Below are positions 25,001 through 32,389 of a stretch of 64,000 bases of DNA, piece by piece. Both the position numbers and the translations under genes were made by a program. The stretch comes from Paraspadella gotoi (lineage: Eukaryota > Chaetognatha). Under the pieces are notes generated by a model that made no database searches, was not told the origin of the DNA, and saw only the letters and a list, made by a program, of their open reading frames with translations. The stretch lies in NCBI GenBank assembly GCA_051294375.1, contig CM119271.1, forward strand, positions 6,065,991-6,129,990, written 5' to 3'. Numbering within the stretch: the stretch's first letter is position 1; every line of letters begins with the position of its first letter.

Positions 25001-28000
25001 TATAAAGATATTAAAAAAATTTTAAAGACTAGTATTCGCCTTCTTTCCTTGCTCGGTGTGAAACAACGCTTCGTTGCTTTGAAAACATATGACGGTGTGT
25101 TTGATGCGAAAAAACAGCGCTCGTTCCCAGTAAATGGAGCCGGCGGCTAAAGATAAAAGGGTTAAATTTTACTTTCGCCGACCGCGGTTTTGGGGTCTTT
25201 TGAAAAACTACTTGAAAATATTTATTTAAAAAAAAAATTCTAAAAAATATTACCTAATTACCCTAACTCTAAACCCACTTAACTCTAACCACCCCTAACC
25301 CTAAACCACTCTTAAACCATCCTTAACCCCAACCCCTCCCTTACCCCGATCGGCTAAAGTAAAAGTAACACAAACAAAGTCCTATCCATAAGTGGCATAA
25401 CAACAACGTCATCTATTTACATTATTAATTATGTTTGGCAATTATGGTCACCCTCCAGTTTTTTAAAATTTTTAACCACCTGGGGGATGGTTCTTGTGAA
25501 CCGGGGGATCGTCGGTATATTCGTGGAAAATGAGGGAGATCTTTTCTACTTCCTTTCCGTATTGAAGCAAAATGTCGTTGAACTTTTTCATCATCAGTTT
25601 GTTGATGGCGTCGCGGCTCCTGTTCAAATTAAAAATTAATAAATTTATTAACCTTATTATTTAATAATCATTTTATTAATTGTGGCGGAAAAAACAGGGC
25701 AAGTTCAAATCTGTGTCCCATTTTCTTTCTTCACCAAAAAAATCATTGTGGCGAATCATACTCAGAAGTTCAATAATATTTATAGGATAATACCCTAGTT
25801 AACATTGTAACATGTCATGTTCTTCTTGGCGCGCGAATAAGTTGGTTATTAATAATGATAATTTAAATTCAAAAACATTTTTGAATTCACTTGATTTTGG
25901 CTTTTAGTCGATACCTAAAATTCTATGAAAAAAAACTTTTTTAAATATATCACTTTTTTCGCCATGAGTCATTTTTTCAAGGTTTTGAAAAGTTATTTGG
26001 GACTGACCTCATATGGAAACCATACATCATAGAGGAAATATAAAGATAGTTTTAATCCGCTTGGCCTTTCCTTTAATTTTATATCCAAATTGACCCCTCA
26101 ATTCACTATTTAATTTAGTAATTTGTACGTTTTGTTTAAGTTATCAAAACAGTTTGGAAAATTTTTAAAACAGTCCTAAAACACTCATGCCAATTTTTAA
26201 GAAAAAAAAAAAATTTTCTACTTCAAATGAATTTTTCCCAAAAGAGCGCGCGGACTCTGTAGTCTCTACTTGATGTGCTGAAAGTTGAGCAACATGTCGA
26301 AGGCTGCCTCCGCGCTGCGCAAGCTTTTGAAGCAAGCGTCGATGAAGTGTCGGGCTTCGTTCTCCAGGAACTGCGTCTCGCGGTAGAACCAGTCCATGAC
26401 CGACATCCACGAGATGTGCTGTCGACTGTCGAAGGGGTCAAAGGTTACCTGGAGCGATTTAGGGGGGGGAAAACTTACCAATTTTCAACAACGATTATGA
26501 AATGAAAAGCCTTAAAATTATTAGTTACAAAACATGAGTTATTATATAGATCTATAGAATTCGTATTTGTTAGGAATCGGTTATAAATTATTAGTAATTA
26601 ATCGATATTAATGAATAACCTGTTCGATGGGTACGATGAGATCAGTGACTCGTTTAACGACCTCATCGATCTTCCGAGGGTCGCCCGAAACCGCCTTCAA
26701 CTCCGGACCGAAAATGTTGAAGAATTCCTCCAGAACCTGCACAGAACGCCGGAACAATCAGACGGATAGGTTGATTTTATTTTTTTTTTTTTCATGTATA
26801 ACCTGCGCAGCATCGTGCAAATCTTGACAAATCGTTGCCATGTGATCGGTTTTTTCGAACAACCTTTTTTTATCAAACTCCCATCTGAAGGAACAAAATA
26901 AACATTAAAAAAAATGGTAAATTTTTTTTTAGTCAAAGGTGTCGATGTTATTTTTTTTCACTTCGCCGTTGACATTTGTTTTGTTTCACCACCTGGTGTC
27001 TCTTCCTGACAACTCAATCTTTGATCTCGTTTCCAGATAGCAGTCGTGCCAAAGAGTTAAAACCTTTTTAGCTTCGCTCGTCTTCCGTTTGATCTCGTGA
27101 ACGGGCTCACTACGGCAAAAGAACGAAAAATACTGAAGACATAAACGTTCACCAATAACCATTCTTAAATCACTCACTTGAAAAGCGTCCTGACGCTTAT
27201 GACTCTCTGCACCCTCTCCGCCAGTTCCCACGAGATACGCTCCATGAGCGGCACCATGCGCTCGTCGCGGTTATAGTGGCGAGAGATGATCCAGATCAGG
27301 CGGAGAGCGTTGAGAAGAGGAGGGATCGTTTCCAGTACCACGTGGAAGTTGGCGCCATAGCTTAGGTTCTGAACGGCAGTACAGTTGAAGTGGAAGAGAA
27401 GATTTATCAACTCAAGCAATGTCTCAATCTGTAGCAAGCTTTAATTTTAAAGAGAGCGCAATTTGTCAATCTTTATAAAATGCCCTCGTGATGTTTTCGG
27501 CGAGGTAATTTCACTCCCTCCATCTATAAAAAAGCTATTAGTATTAGACACTGATTTATCGAGAAAAAAAATAATCACCTTGAAATGCCTTTCCAACGTC
27601 GTCAAAAACTTTGCGTTATCTTTAGCCTCGATATAAAATTTCTCCAATTCAGCTCTTTGAAATTCAAAGTTCTGGACCGCGTTGTTGTTGCAGACTTGAA
27701 CGGCGGAGACGTACCTCCTAACCGTTTCCGTTTGCAGTTGCTCCACCAGGGCGCTGAGCAAAATGATTGGTTTCCCTCAGGTAACGAAGACTTACACGTG
27801 AATAACCAGGACGAAACGATACAACATGAGAAATTTAAAAAAAAACTATAACCTGAGCGCCGCCGTTCGTTCTCTCCAGTAATCGATTTCCGCCAAAGGC
27901 CCTTCCCCTTGAGGCGTCTTGGCCAATTGCTCCTCGACGCTGTCGGTGATTTGATGCTCCCACGTCATCACTACCGACTCCAGCGCCGCCTGGATCTCCG

Positions 28001-30712
28001 GATCAGACTTGGCGGCTTCTGTTGTTAAACGGAGGATTAAAAAAAAATTGAAGAACCGTGACCTCTCAATGACGACTTTTAAGTGTAAGGCCGAAGTTTG
28101 ATTCGAACCTCATAGGCTAATAAACATGCATTTATAAATAATTGTCTCTTCTGCTATCCCCTATTTTCTTCGCCTTTCCTTTCTTTTTTTAATCTCTCCA
28201 TTGCTTACCCTCCAAACCGCCTTCGATCTGCAGGTCGGGCAGCTGGAGCCGAACTTCGCCCTCGATCTGTTGTATTGTTCGATTCATGGCGCTCTGGAAC
28301 TTGCGGAGGTTCACGTTGAATTCATCCCTCAGCATGGCTTTGTGCGCCGGTACCTGTAGGAGAGGGGTAGAAAATTTTATCGGAATTAGTCGGCTTCAAG
28401 AAAGAATATTTTAACAAGGATAAAATCTAAATCTAAATCTTTCAAAAATACAAGTGGATGAGTTCTTGAAAAAATTTTAGGATGTATTCACCATAATATA
28501 ATCACCGGATATCATTGGTATTGTATTAGTTACTAAATTTTGAAAATTAAAATTTATGAACTGATATGTAAATAAAAAAAAAAGAAGCCATATCCATACC
28601 TTGTCCCCGTCGCCTTGAGGAGCGTTCTTCGACAACTCCTTGGTACTGCCCGGTTTGTGCTCCTTGAAGTCGATGTTCGGCTGAAGTTGATCCACGAGAT
28701 CATGGATTTGCCCAAAGTGGGCCATCTGACGGGTAATCAACTGGCGACGAAAAAAAAAAAAAAAATAGGATGAAAAAAATCGCTTCCAAAATTTGTTTCC
28801 CCTTAGTTTCTTCGGGTCTTCTTAGTCCCTTGCCTGAGACTTGCATGTTTCATAACCTCAGGTTCCTTGTAACCTTATTGGTCATTTCCCTCAGCGCCGC
28901 GAAGGCAGGGCCCGTAAAAGCGCCAAAGCAGATATAGTCAGGCAGCCTCATTTCAGCCTCCTCGATCGTGGTGAAGCTTGGCACGGTCGCCACGCCCACG
29001 TGACGCATGAAATAGATGACGCGGCTCTGATCAATCCGCTCGGGAATCGTCTCTCGACACATATGAATATTGGTCTTTAGGTACTTTTCCATCGCCAGTC
29101 GCTGCGGGAAACGGTCGAGTTCGACATATTATAGAAAAAAGAAAGTGTACAAACTAACAAAGTATTAAATGTCTATAATTACCATTTCGTATCGAATCAA
29201 ATCGGGGATTTTCGGTGGAGGCGGTGGCGGCTTCTTTCCTTTTTTGCCCTTTTTCCCTTTCTTCCCCTTCTTGCCTTTGACTCCGCTCTTCCCCCCTCCG
29301 ACCTTTCCTTTCTTCCCTTTTGGAACTTCAGGGGGCGGGGGCGGCGGCGCCTCCTCTTCCTCCTCTTCGACGATGGTCCATCCCTCCTCGACCATCCTGG
29401 CCAGCCACTGCTCGAAAGTTTCCACGGGTTCCAGAACCTTTTTCTTTTTCTTTTTTTTCCCTTTGCCCTTCTTCTTGGCCAAGGCCTTGGCCCGCTCTTC
29501 CGCCTCGTGCTCCGCTTGCAGCTCGGCGAGCGTCTTCTTGACGGCCTTTGGAGCATCGGTCATCTCCTCGCCGAATCCCTCGTCCACTTCCGCCTCTGAT
29601 TCCTCGCCTTGCTCCTCTTCGCCGTCGCTGGGTGACACGACGGCCTCGTCGTCGTCGGCGTTTTGATTCACGTTCGAGGAATAGTTGATGTTTCGAGCTT
29701 TTTTCTTCGTGGAGTCGGATATTCAATCAGTTAATCAATTAATTAATGTATAATAGGATAATGAAGAGTAAATTTTACCTTGCCCTTTTTTCCTTTTCCT
29801 CCTTTTCCTTTTTTTCCCTTCTTTTTCACGACTCTGAAAAGCAAAGTCAGTCTTGACGGCCAAACATATCTCACTATATTTTATTAACCAACTAAAGATG
29901 AAATCGGATCGGCGACTCGGATAAAATCTACTTAAATGATGACATCAAATAGATATAATCATTTTCACGAGAAAACTAGTTTAATTGTAAAATAACCATT
30001 AACTTTGTCATGTCATGTCGACACAATGTAATTACACTGGTTCCTCTACAGGCGGTGGTTCCTCAACGACTTCCACGGGTTTCGGTAAGTAATCTTCGCG
30101 ATTGAACTCCAAAAATTTTTCGACGACAGTTTCCTTGAACGTCTCTCTTCCATCGATATGATGACGCCAGAAAATTTCTTTCAAATTTCGCAAATAAAAG
30201 CGAATTATGAACTTCCATCTCGCTGCATTTCTGAATTTTCGTTCATTAATTTTAATCGACTAACTAATAAACTACGCACCGACTTTAATGAGAATTTCTC
30301 TCTCCAACTCTCTCGTTTCCTCCCAAAATATGAGCCTCTTGGCGGATGGGTCGTCGTCCTTCTCCACATTTGTCAAGAATGCGATGATCTCAGCCTCCGA
30401 CGCCCCATTCTCGGCACCAAGGAATTCCTCAAATAGTTCAAACTTGTCTCCCAAAGCGAGGGCCTAGAAAATTATAAACGAAAATCATCTAATCCTTAAA
30501 ATAAATAGGCTTAATAAGTGAATGAGTATGTAGATATTTGCTATATACGTTTAAATAACCTGGAAAATTCTATCCCTCATCCATTCTAAACGGGTGTCGA
30601 ACTGCGCCATTTCTCGAATAGGCTCGAATAGAGTGCTTTCTACTTTCTCCCGAGGCGATGCCTCTGCATCTCCTTCTTCCTCAATTCTCGTATTCACTGT
30701 TAATTTCGACAT
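76..30712 (-). CDS. DNAH10: Axonemal dynein heavy chain 10, N-terminal about three quarters (partial)
   Basis: This is a heavy chain of the inner-arm dynein of motile cilia, which hydrolyses ATP to slide doublet microtubules. About 67 short exons run from ATG 30712-30710 (first exon to 30560, 51 codons, in phase) to a donor after position 76. The rest of the stalk, AAA5-6 and the C-terminus lie off the left edge. Peptides typical of DNAH10 rather than other dyneins are [15 protein letters not shown] (about 16.66 kb), [14 protein letters not shown] (about 13.17 kb), [14 protein letters not shown] sequence near 14.63 kb and [15 protein letters not shown] (about 0.14 kb). P-loops of AAA1 to AAA4 are all present. 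I found no exon with an internal stop or frameshift, so the gene looks functional. Most exon borders are approximate. Introns are 60 bp to 3.1 kb, the largest being 17.27-20.41 kb, filled with repeats. Orthology to DNAH10 is inferred from remembered family sequences. Confidence 0.95.
561..2055. repeat. Tandem array of four about 345-bp units plus a partial fifth, with tRNA-like core
   Basis: The sequence tcgtttacaagattctaaat recurs at 561, 907, 1248, 1593 and 1976 (spacings 346, 341, 345 and 383 bp). Each unit ends in an AT dinucleotide tract. Each full unit contains gggttcaatcccc-type sequence, which resembles a Pol III B box, with an A-box-like tggctgagcagg about 45 bp upstream (clearest in unit 3). 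The units differ by many small indels, so they carry no conserved reading frame. The array lies in a DNAH10 intron. It looks like a tRNA-derived SINE or SINE-containing unit that became tandemly repeated. Confidence 0.85.
2738..2817. repeat. (CT)n microsatellite
   Basis: An almost perfect run of about 40 CT units in a DNAH10 intron, immediately beside the exon encoding [16 protein letters not shown]. On the gene strand it reads as GA. Confidence 0.98.
3704..3996. mobile_element. MITE-like element with about 40-bp imperfect terminal inverted repeats
   Basis: The left end (3704-3757) contains tttgtttacaaacaatgag and cttatttacgaacggacac. The right end (about 3945-3996) reads the same on the other strand with a few differences. 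The interior (3802-3950) contains a 145-bp segment that recurs at 15706-15850. There is no coding capacity. It lies in a DNAH10 intron. Short size and terminal inverted repeats fit a non-autonomous DNA transposon; no target-site duplication was confirmed. Confidence 0.6.
4379..4439 (+). pseudogene. tRNA-Asn relic lacking the D arm
   Basis: The anticodon arm (ttcggctgttaaccgaa), variable loop and T arm (ggtggttcaagtccacc) match the two intact tRNA-Asn genes at 9567 and 10229. The D-arm segment is deleted and the acceptor stem (gtcactg with ctggcac) no longer pairs well. It is in a DNAH10 intron on the opposite strand. Confidence 0.8.
5395..7733 (-). other. DNAH10 AAA3 module
   Basis: Exons near 7733-7545, 7105-6890, 6708-6612, 5943-5780 and 5500-5395 encode AAA3. 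Walker A is GETGTSKT at 7614-7591. The motif [12 protein letters not shown] and the Walker B-containing sequence [16 protein letters not shown] are in the 7.0 kb exon, and [16 protein letters not shown] is in the 5.45 kb exon. Nucleotide state in AAA3 is known to gate dynein motility. Confidence 0.92.
7365..7470. repeat. Dispersed AT-rich repeat, copy 1 (other copy about 25895-26005)
   Basis: Both segments share, in order, ttagtcgata-like sequence, a cgccaagaatcatttttccaagg-like block and agttatttgggact/att. Similarity is moderate over about 110 bp and the sequence is AT-rich, so homology is likely but not certain. Both are in DNAH10 introns. Confidence 0.5.
8220..8600. other. GC-rich unexplained island in a DNAH10 intron
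   Basis: This stretch is clearly richer in GC than the surrounding intron and holds no splice-bounded exon matching dynein. It contains several self-complementary clusters, for example ggggcgcctcaaggggcg near 8545-8565. It is probably an inserted repeat or a structured element. I do not recognise it. Confidence 0.4.
9567..9640 (+). tRNA. tRNA-Asn (anticodon GTT)
   Basis: A 74-nt cloverleaf can be drawn. Acceptor stem GTCTCTG pairs with CAGGGAC plus discriminator G, the D arm contains GGCGCAATCGGTTAGCGC, the anticodon arm is TTCGG-CTGTTAA-CCGAA with GTT at 9601-9603, and the T arm is GTGGTTCGAGCCCAC. There is no intron. A TTTTT Pol III stop follows. It is intronic and antisense to DNAH10. CCA is absent, as expected for a eukaryotic gene. 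Confidence 0.97.
9629..9687 (+). repeat. Partial tandem duplication of the tRNA-Asn 3' end
   Basis: The last part of the tRNA plus its terminator region (cacccagggacgattttta) occurs at 9629 and again at 9667, 38 bp downstream. Only the T-stem/acceptor end is copied, so the second copy is not a gene. Confidence 0.85.
10229..10302 (+). tRNA. tRNA-Asn (anticodon GTT), second copy
   Basis: Identical over its 74 nt to the gene at 9567, and also sharing the four bases before it (agat). The anticodon GTT is at 10263-10265. A run of T residues follows within five bases and would serve as Pol III terminator. It lies in the next DNAH10 intron, 588 bp from the first copy, antisense to the dynein gene. 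Confidence 0.97.
11411..11475. repeat. (CT)n microsatellite
   Basis: About 30 CT units with one interruption, lying in the intron between the two exons that encode the AAA1 C-terminal part. Confidence 0.97.
12069..12140. repeat. Fragment of the gttgcgcc repeat family
   Basis: It begins tttagttgcgccgagagtac and runs into cggtcggtcggtcggtatg, matching the left end of the element at 14851. Only this left end is recognisable here. Confidence 0.65.
14851..15350. mobile_element. About 500-bp element bounded by inverted tagttgcgcc ends
   Basis: The left end reads tagttgcgccgcgagtaccc and continues into cggtcggtctgtcggtcgg. The right end, read on the other strand, is ctagttgcgccggtctgtct. The interior is AT-rich and has no convincing coding sequence. 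Size and ends suggest a non-autonomous DNA element. Related left-end sequence is at 12069 and a diverged version at about 17338. It lies in a DNAH10 intron. Confidence 0.6.
15706..15850. repeat. Second copy of the interior of the 3.7-kb MITE-like element
   Basis: This segment matches 3802-3950 with about one change in eight: both begin aagcttgcag and end tgtaccaatttcataaa. The long inverted ends seen in the 3.7-kb copy are not recognisable here. A short piece of the same end (ttggtacaaccaatata) appears in opposite orientation at about 38793-38830. It is a dispersed repeat family. Confidence 0.75.
16740..17035. repeat. A/G-rich low-complexity tract
   Basis: About 300 bp of almost pure A and G on the plus strand with short AAAAAAGA-type repeats, in the DNAH10 intron between the exon ending near 17050 and the exon beginning near 16725. 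On the gene strand it is a long polypyrimidine tract next to the 3' splice site. Nothing coding is seen. Confidence 0.85.
17338..17535. repeat. Diverged end of the gttgcgcc family plus a GTCC/GTCT-rich tract
   Basis: The sequence ctataactcactttttcggt resembles the region after the left end of the 14851 element, followed by tandem gtccgtccgtctgtctgtcg-type repeats at 17478-17535. It leads straight into the satellite at 17540. Confidence 0.55.
18110..18380. repeat. About 20-22-bp minisatellite inside the satellite
   Basis: The unit gttgaccaaattatgccagt and variants recur about twelve times with point changes. It interrupts the larger satellite. Confidence 0.85.
19195..19400. repeat. Two (GA)n blocks, each led by the same 20-bp sequence
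   Basis: gcataaggatcgtcgcaatt precedes GA runs at about 19226 and 19314. The same leader recurs at 19872 before a third GA run. The unit of duplication is therefore leader plus microsatellite. Confidence 0.85.
19865..20015. repeat. Third leader plus (GA)n block
   Basis: aaagcataaagatcgtcgca is followed by an interrupted GA/GAGT run to 20010. It belongs to the same local duplication as the blocks at 19195-19400. Confidence 0.85.
20158..20216. repeat. (TTAA)n simple repeat
   Basis: A run of aattaatt repeats in the large DNAH10 intron. Confidence 0.9.
21917..22095. repeat. Minisatellite (atcaataaatgattatc type) and (ATA)n run
   Basis: A unit of about 23 bp (atcaataaatgattatcatgg) recurs three to four times, followed by an ATA run to 22093. 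DNAH10 intron. Confidence 0.85.
22437..22492. repeat. 9-bp tandem repeat (attatgaat)n
   Basis: Six perfect or near-perfect copies of gaatattat in a DNAH10 intron. Confidence 0.95.
25251..25346. repeat. Degenerate telomere-like CCCTAA tract
   Basis: About 95 bp rich in ccctaac, cctaaccctaaac and cttaacccc words on the plus strand, inside a DNAH10 intron. The units are irregular. It could be an eroded interstitial telomeric repeat or a chance C-rich low-complexity tract. Confidence 0.55.
29183..29838 (-). other. DNAH10 N-terminal acidic, Lys-rich and Pro-rich segment (two exons)
   Basis: Two exons (about 29838-29780 and 29710-29183) encode a highly biased segment. In order it has a Lys/Gly run, an acidic stretch rich in Asp, Glu and Ser, a Lys-Gly-Lys run, a second acidic patch followed by prolines, and repeated GKKGKK units ending in six prolines. 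The reading frame is open across it and joins the dynein tail exon at about 29.10 kb (sequence [14 protein letters not shown]). Low-complexity tails near the N-terminus vary greatly among dynein heavy chains, so function is unknown. It is likely disordered and may contact the charged microtubule surface or other tail subunits, which is inference only. Confidence 0.75.
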
Positions 30713-31081
30713 TTTGGATTTTTCGGGGTTTTTTTTTTTTTGGTTTGTGGTTGTTGTTTAACGGTAAAAGTAATAAGTATAAAGAATGGAGCTTGAAGTT
30801 GCAGTGACGAGACTGCTCGCGTCAAGGTTAATATTTTTCGATACGCGTTTTGTGTTGAGTATGTAGAAGAATTTCACGTTTTTTTTATGAAATTATTTCT
30901 TAAAAACAGTTTGGGAATTAAAATCTAAAAAATGAACTTAGTTTGGGAAGACGGCATCGTTTTAATTAGAATAGATGATATACTTCTCATCGCTCTTTTT
31001 ACCCGAAGATAAAAGAAAACATTGAACATCAAGACGATACTCAAGGAACTATTTATTATTTTATAATTATATATTGAGAGA

Positions 31082-31156
31082 GAAAACAAAGTTTGTTTTT
31101 GTTTACAAACAACGAAGTTTATTTCTTGTTTGTAAACAAAAACAAACTTTGTTTTC
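31082..31156. repeat. Perfect 31-bp inverted repeat
   Basis: Arms 31082-31112 and 31126-31156 are exact reverse complements (they contain acaaagtttgtttttgttta), with a 13-nt loop. The arm resembles the left end of the MITE-like element at 3704 (acaaagtttgttttgttta), so this may be the fused ends of a deleted member of that family. Confidence 0.85.
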
Positions 31157-31215
31157 AATCTCAATTTAAAAACGCAACGAAACGAAAGTCCTTTCACTAT
31201 ATTTTATAAATTAAA

Positions 31216-31440
31216 CTTTACGGCGCCCGCCGCTCCCGTAACCGTTCATCAGCGGCCATTGGTGCCGAAGGCAAGTCATTCGCCTCCCAACCCAAAGGTC
31301 CGGAGTTCTAGCCCGGTGGTCGCCTAGCAGTTAAGAGGGACGGGGCGCTTAACCCTCCTGTAACATTGTGTTACAGCCTGATCCAAAGCTCAGAGACTGC
31401 TTATATTGAACGGTTCTGTCACTAACACATAACATTAATT
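31216..31440 (+). mobile_element. tRNA-derived SINE-like element
   Basis: The 5' part has an A-box-like tggtgccgaaggc and a B-box-like gagttctagccc about 50 bp apart, within a sequence that can fold as a degenerate tRNA. It is followed by about 140 bp of non-tRNA sequence. This head-and-body arrangement is typical of SINEs. No obvious poly(A) tail is seen. It is unrelated in sequence to the element at 43437. Confidence 0.5.
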
Positions 31441-32364
31441 ACAGTCTCTTCAGTTGTAAGATTTTGCTTGTTTCAACTCGGAAAATAACATTGAAAATGG
31501 CAAGTAAATTTAATTGAAATCATTTAAGCAAATGGGAAGCATAAATCTTTTGTCCGATTTGTCCAATTAATTTCCTTTTTCTCCGCTAAGATCGCTTCGG
31601 CGACGAAGACGACGACGACGATGGATGGGGAACTGAAAGAAAAGCCAAGGGAAGAGCGATAGAGAGCGAGACAGAGCCAAACTGAGCCAGAGAGATTCTG
31701 GCAAACCAGAGTCACGCTGCCGAAGTTGAAAGCCTCATTCATGACGAGCCTCGAATTAATCGTATCAAAAGTCTCGTGACGCCGACGTGGGCGTCTCTGT
31801 TTAATGAGACCCTAACTTTACGTAGCGCCCGCACGAAACTTGACTCCTATTGCGTTGTTTTGGTTTCAAGCTGACGCCCAGATGTCTTTCGACCTGAATC
31901 AAATGGCTTGATTATTAGGCTTTTATTGCATCATCTCATCGTTTATTCACTTCTTTTTTTCCCCAGAAATCAATTTAGCTCCTGACCCAAAAATGTCAAT
32001 TTATTCCAATTATTCGAATCGAAAGAGAACTGCTTGATTTTTATCGCAACCAGCGAGGGGAAGGCCTGGGATCGAAAAGCGGGACAGAGCATCTGTCAGA
32101 GGTAATTCGTACATTGAACCCGCCGTAAAAAAAAAAGCTACGATATTATGTACTTATTCGAAACGTATAAATTCGAAACGTTTAAATTAAATTCAAAGAT
32201 AAACCGACCCATTTCTTGTTTGTAAATGTTATTACTCCGCGGCAATGATTTAAAAACATCGGAAATAAACAGAAAAAAAAATTAATAAAATATTAAACAA
32301 ATTATTCTGGTACGTATTGCTCTTTTTGACTTAGTAATTCCATTTAGTATACTGTATCATCGCT

Positions 32365-32381
32365 ACGTTTTTTCTTTGTAG
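32365..32381 (+). promoter_or_regulatory. Splice-acceptor-like sequence 8 nt before the RING gene ATG
   Basis: acgttttttctttgtag ends with AG at 32380-32381, followed by only eight bases before ATG 32390. Either an upstream 5' UTR exon is spliced here or a spliced leader is added in trans. Confidence 0.55.
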
Positions 32382-32389
32382 AATTCGAG

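Larger units (their letters stand above)
12947..29102 (-). other. DNAH10 tail (DHC_N1) and linker (DHC_N2) exons
   Basis: About 32 exons encode the tail and the linker that swings over the AAA ring. Recognisable blocks, from N to C, are the exon near 27.3 kb ([17 protein letters not shown]), the exon near 27.05 kb ([10 protein letters not shown]), the exon near 24.15 kb (SRLNWNSLG), the exon near 16.6 kb ([15 protein letters not shown]), the exon near 14.65 kb ([19 protein letters not shown]), the exon near 14.1 kb ([14 protein letters not shown]) and the exon at 13226-12947 that leads into AAA1. The order and spacing match the family. The intron at 17.27-20.41 kb splits the segment between MLMYNIA and VTQEELDLQ. 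Confidence 0.88.
30713..32389. promoter_or_regulatory. Divergent intergenic region between DNAH10 and the RING gene
   Basis: The two genes start 1.68 kb apart in opposite directions, so promoters of both should lie here. I see no convincing TATA box. The region contains a perfect 31-bp inverted repeat (31082-31156), a tRNA-like short repeat (31216-31440), and a GC-richer stretch (31570-31850) that is the best candidate for promoter or 5' UTR sequence. Confidence 0.5.

Noticed and set aside
29169-29666. Plus-strand open frame of 165 codons rich in Phe, Pro and Ser
   Set aside because: It is the mirror of the Lys/Pro/acidic DNAH10 exon; the bias arises from the low-complexity coding sequence on the minus strand.
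31570-31850. Possible extra gene between DNAH10 and the RING gene
   Set aside because: The frame of 72 codons on the minus strand there has no recognisable domain and no splice links. The base composition fits promoter or UTR sequence better.
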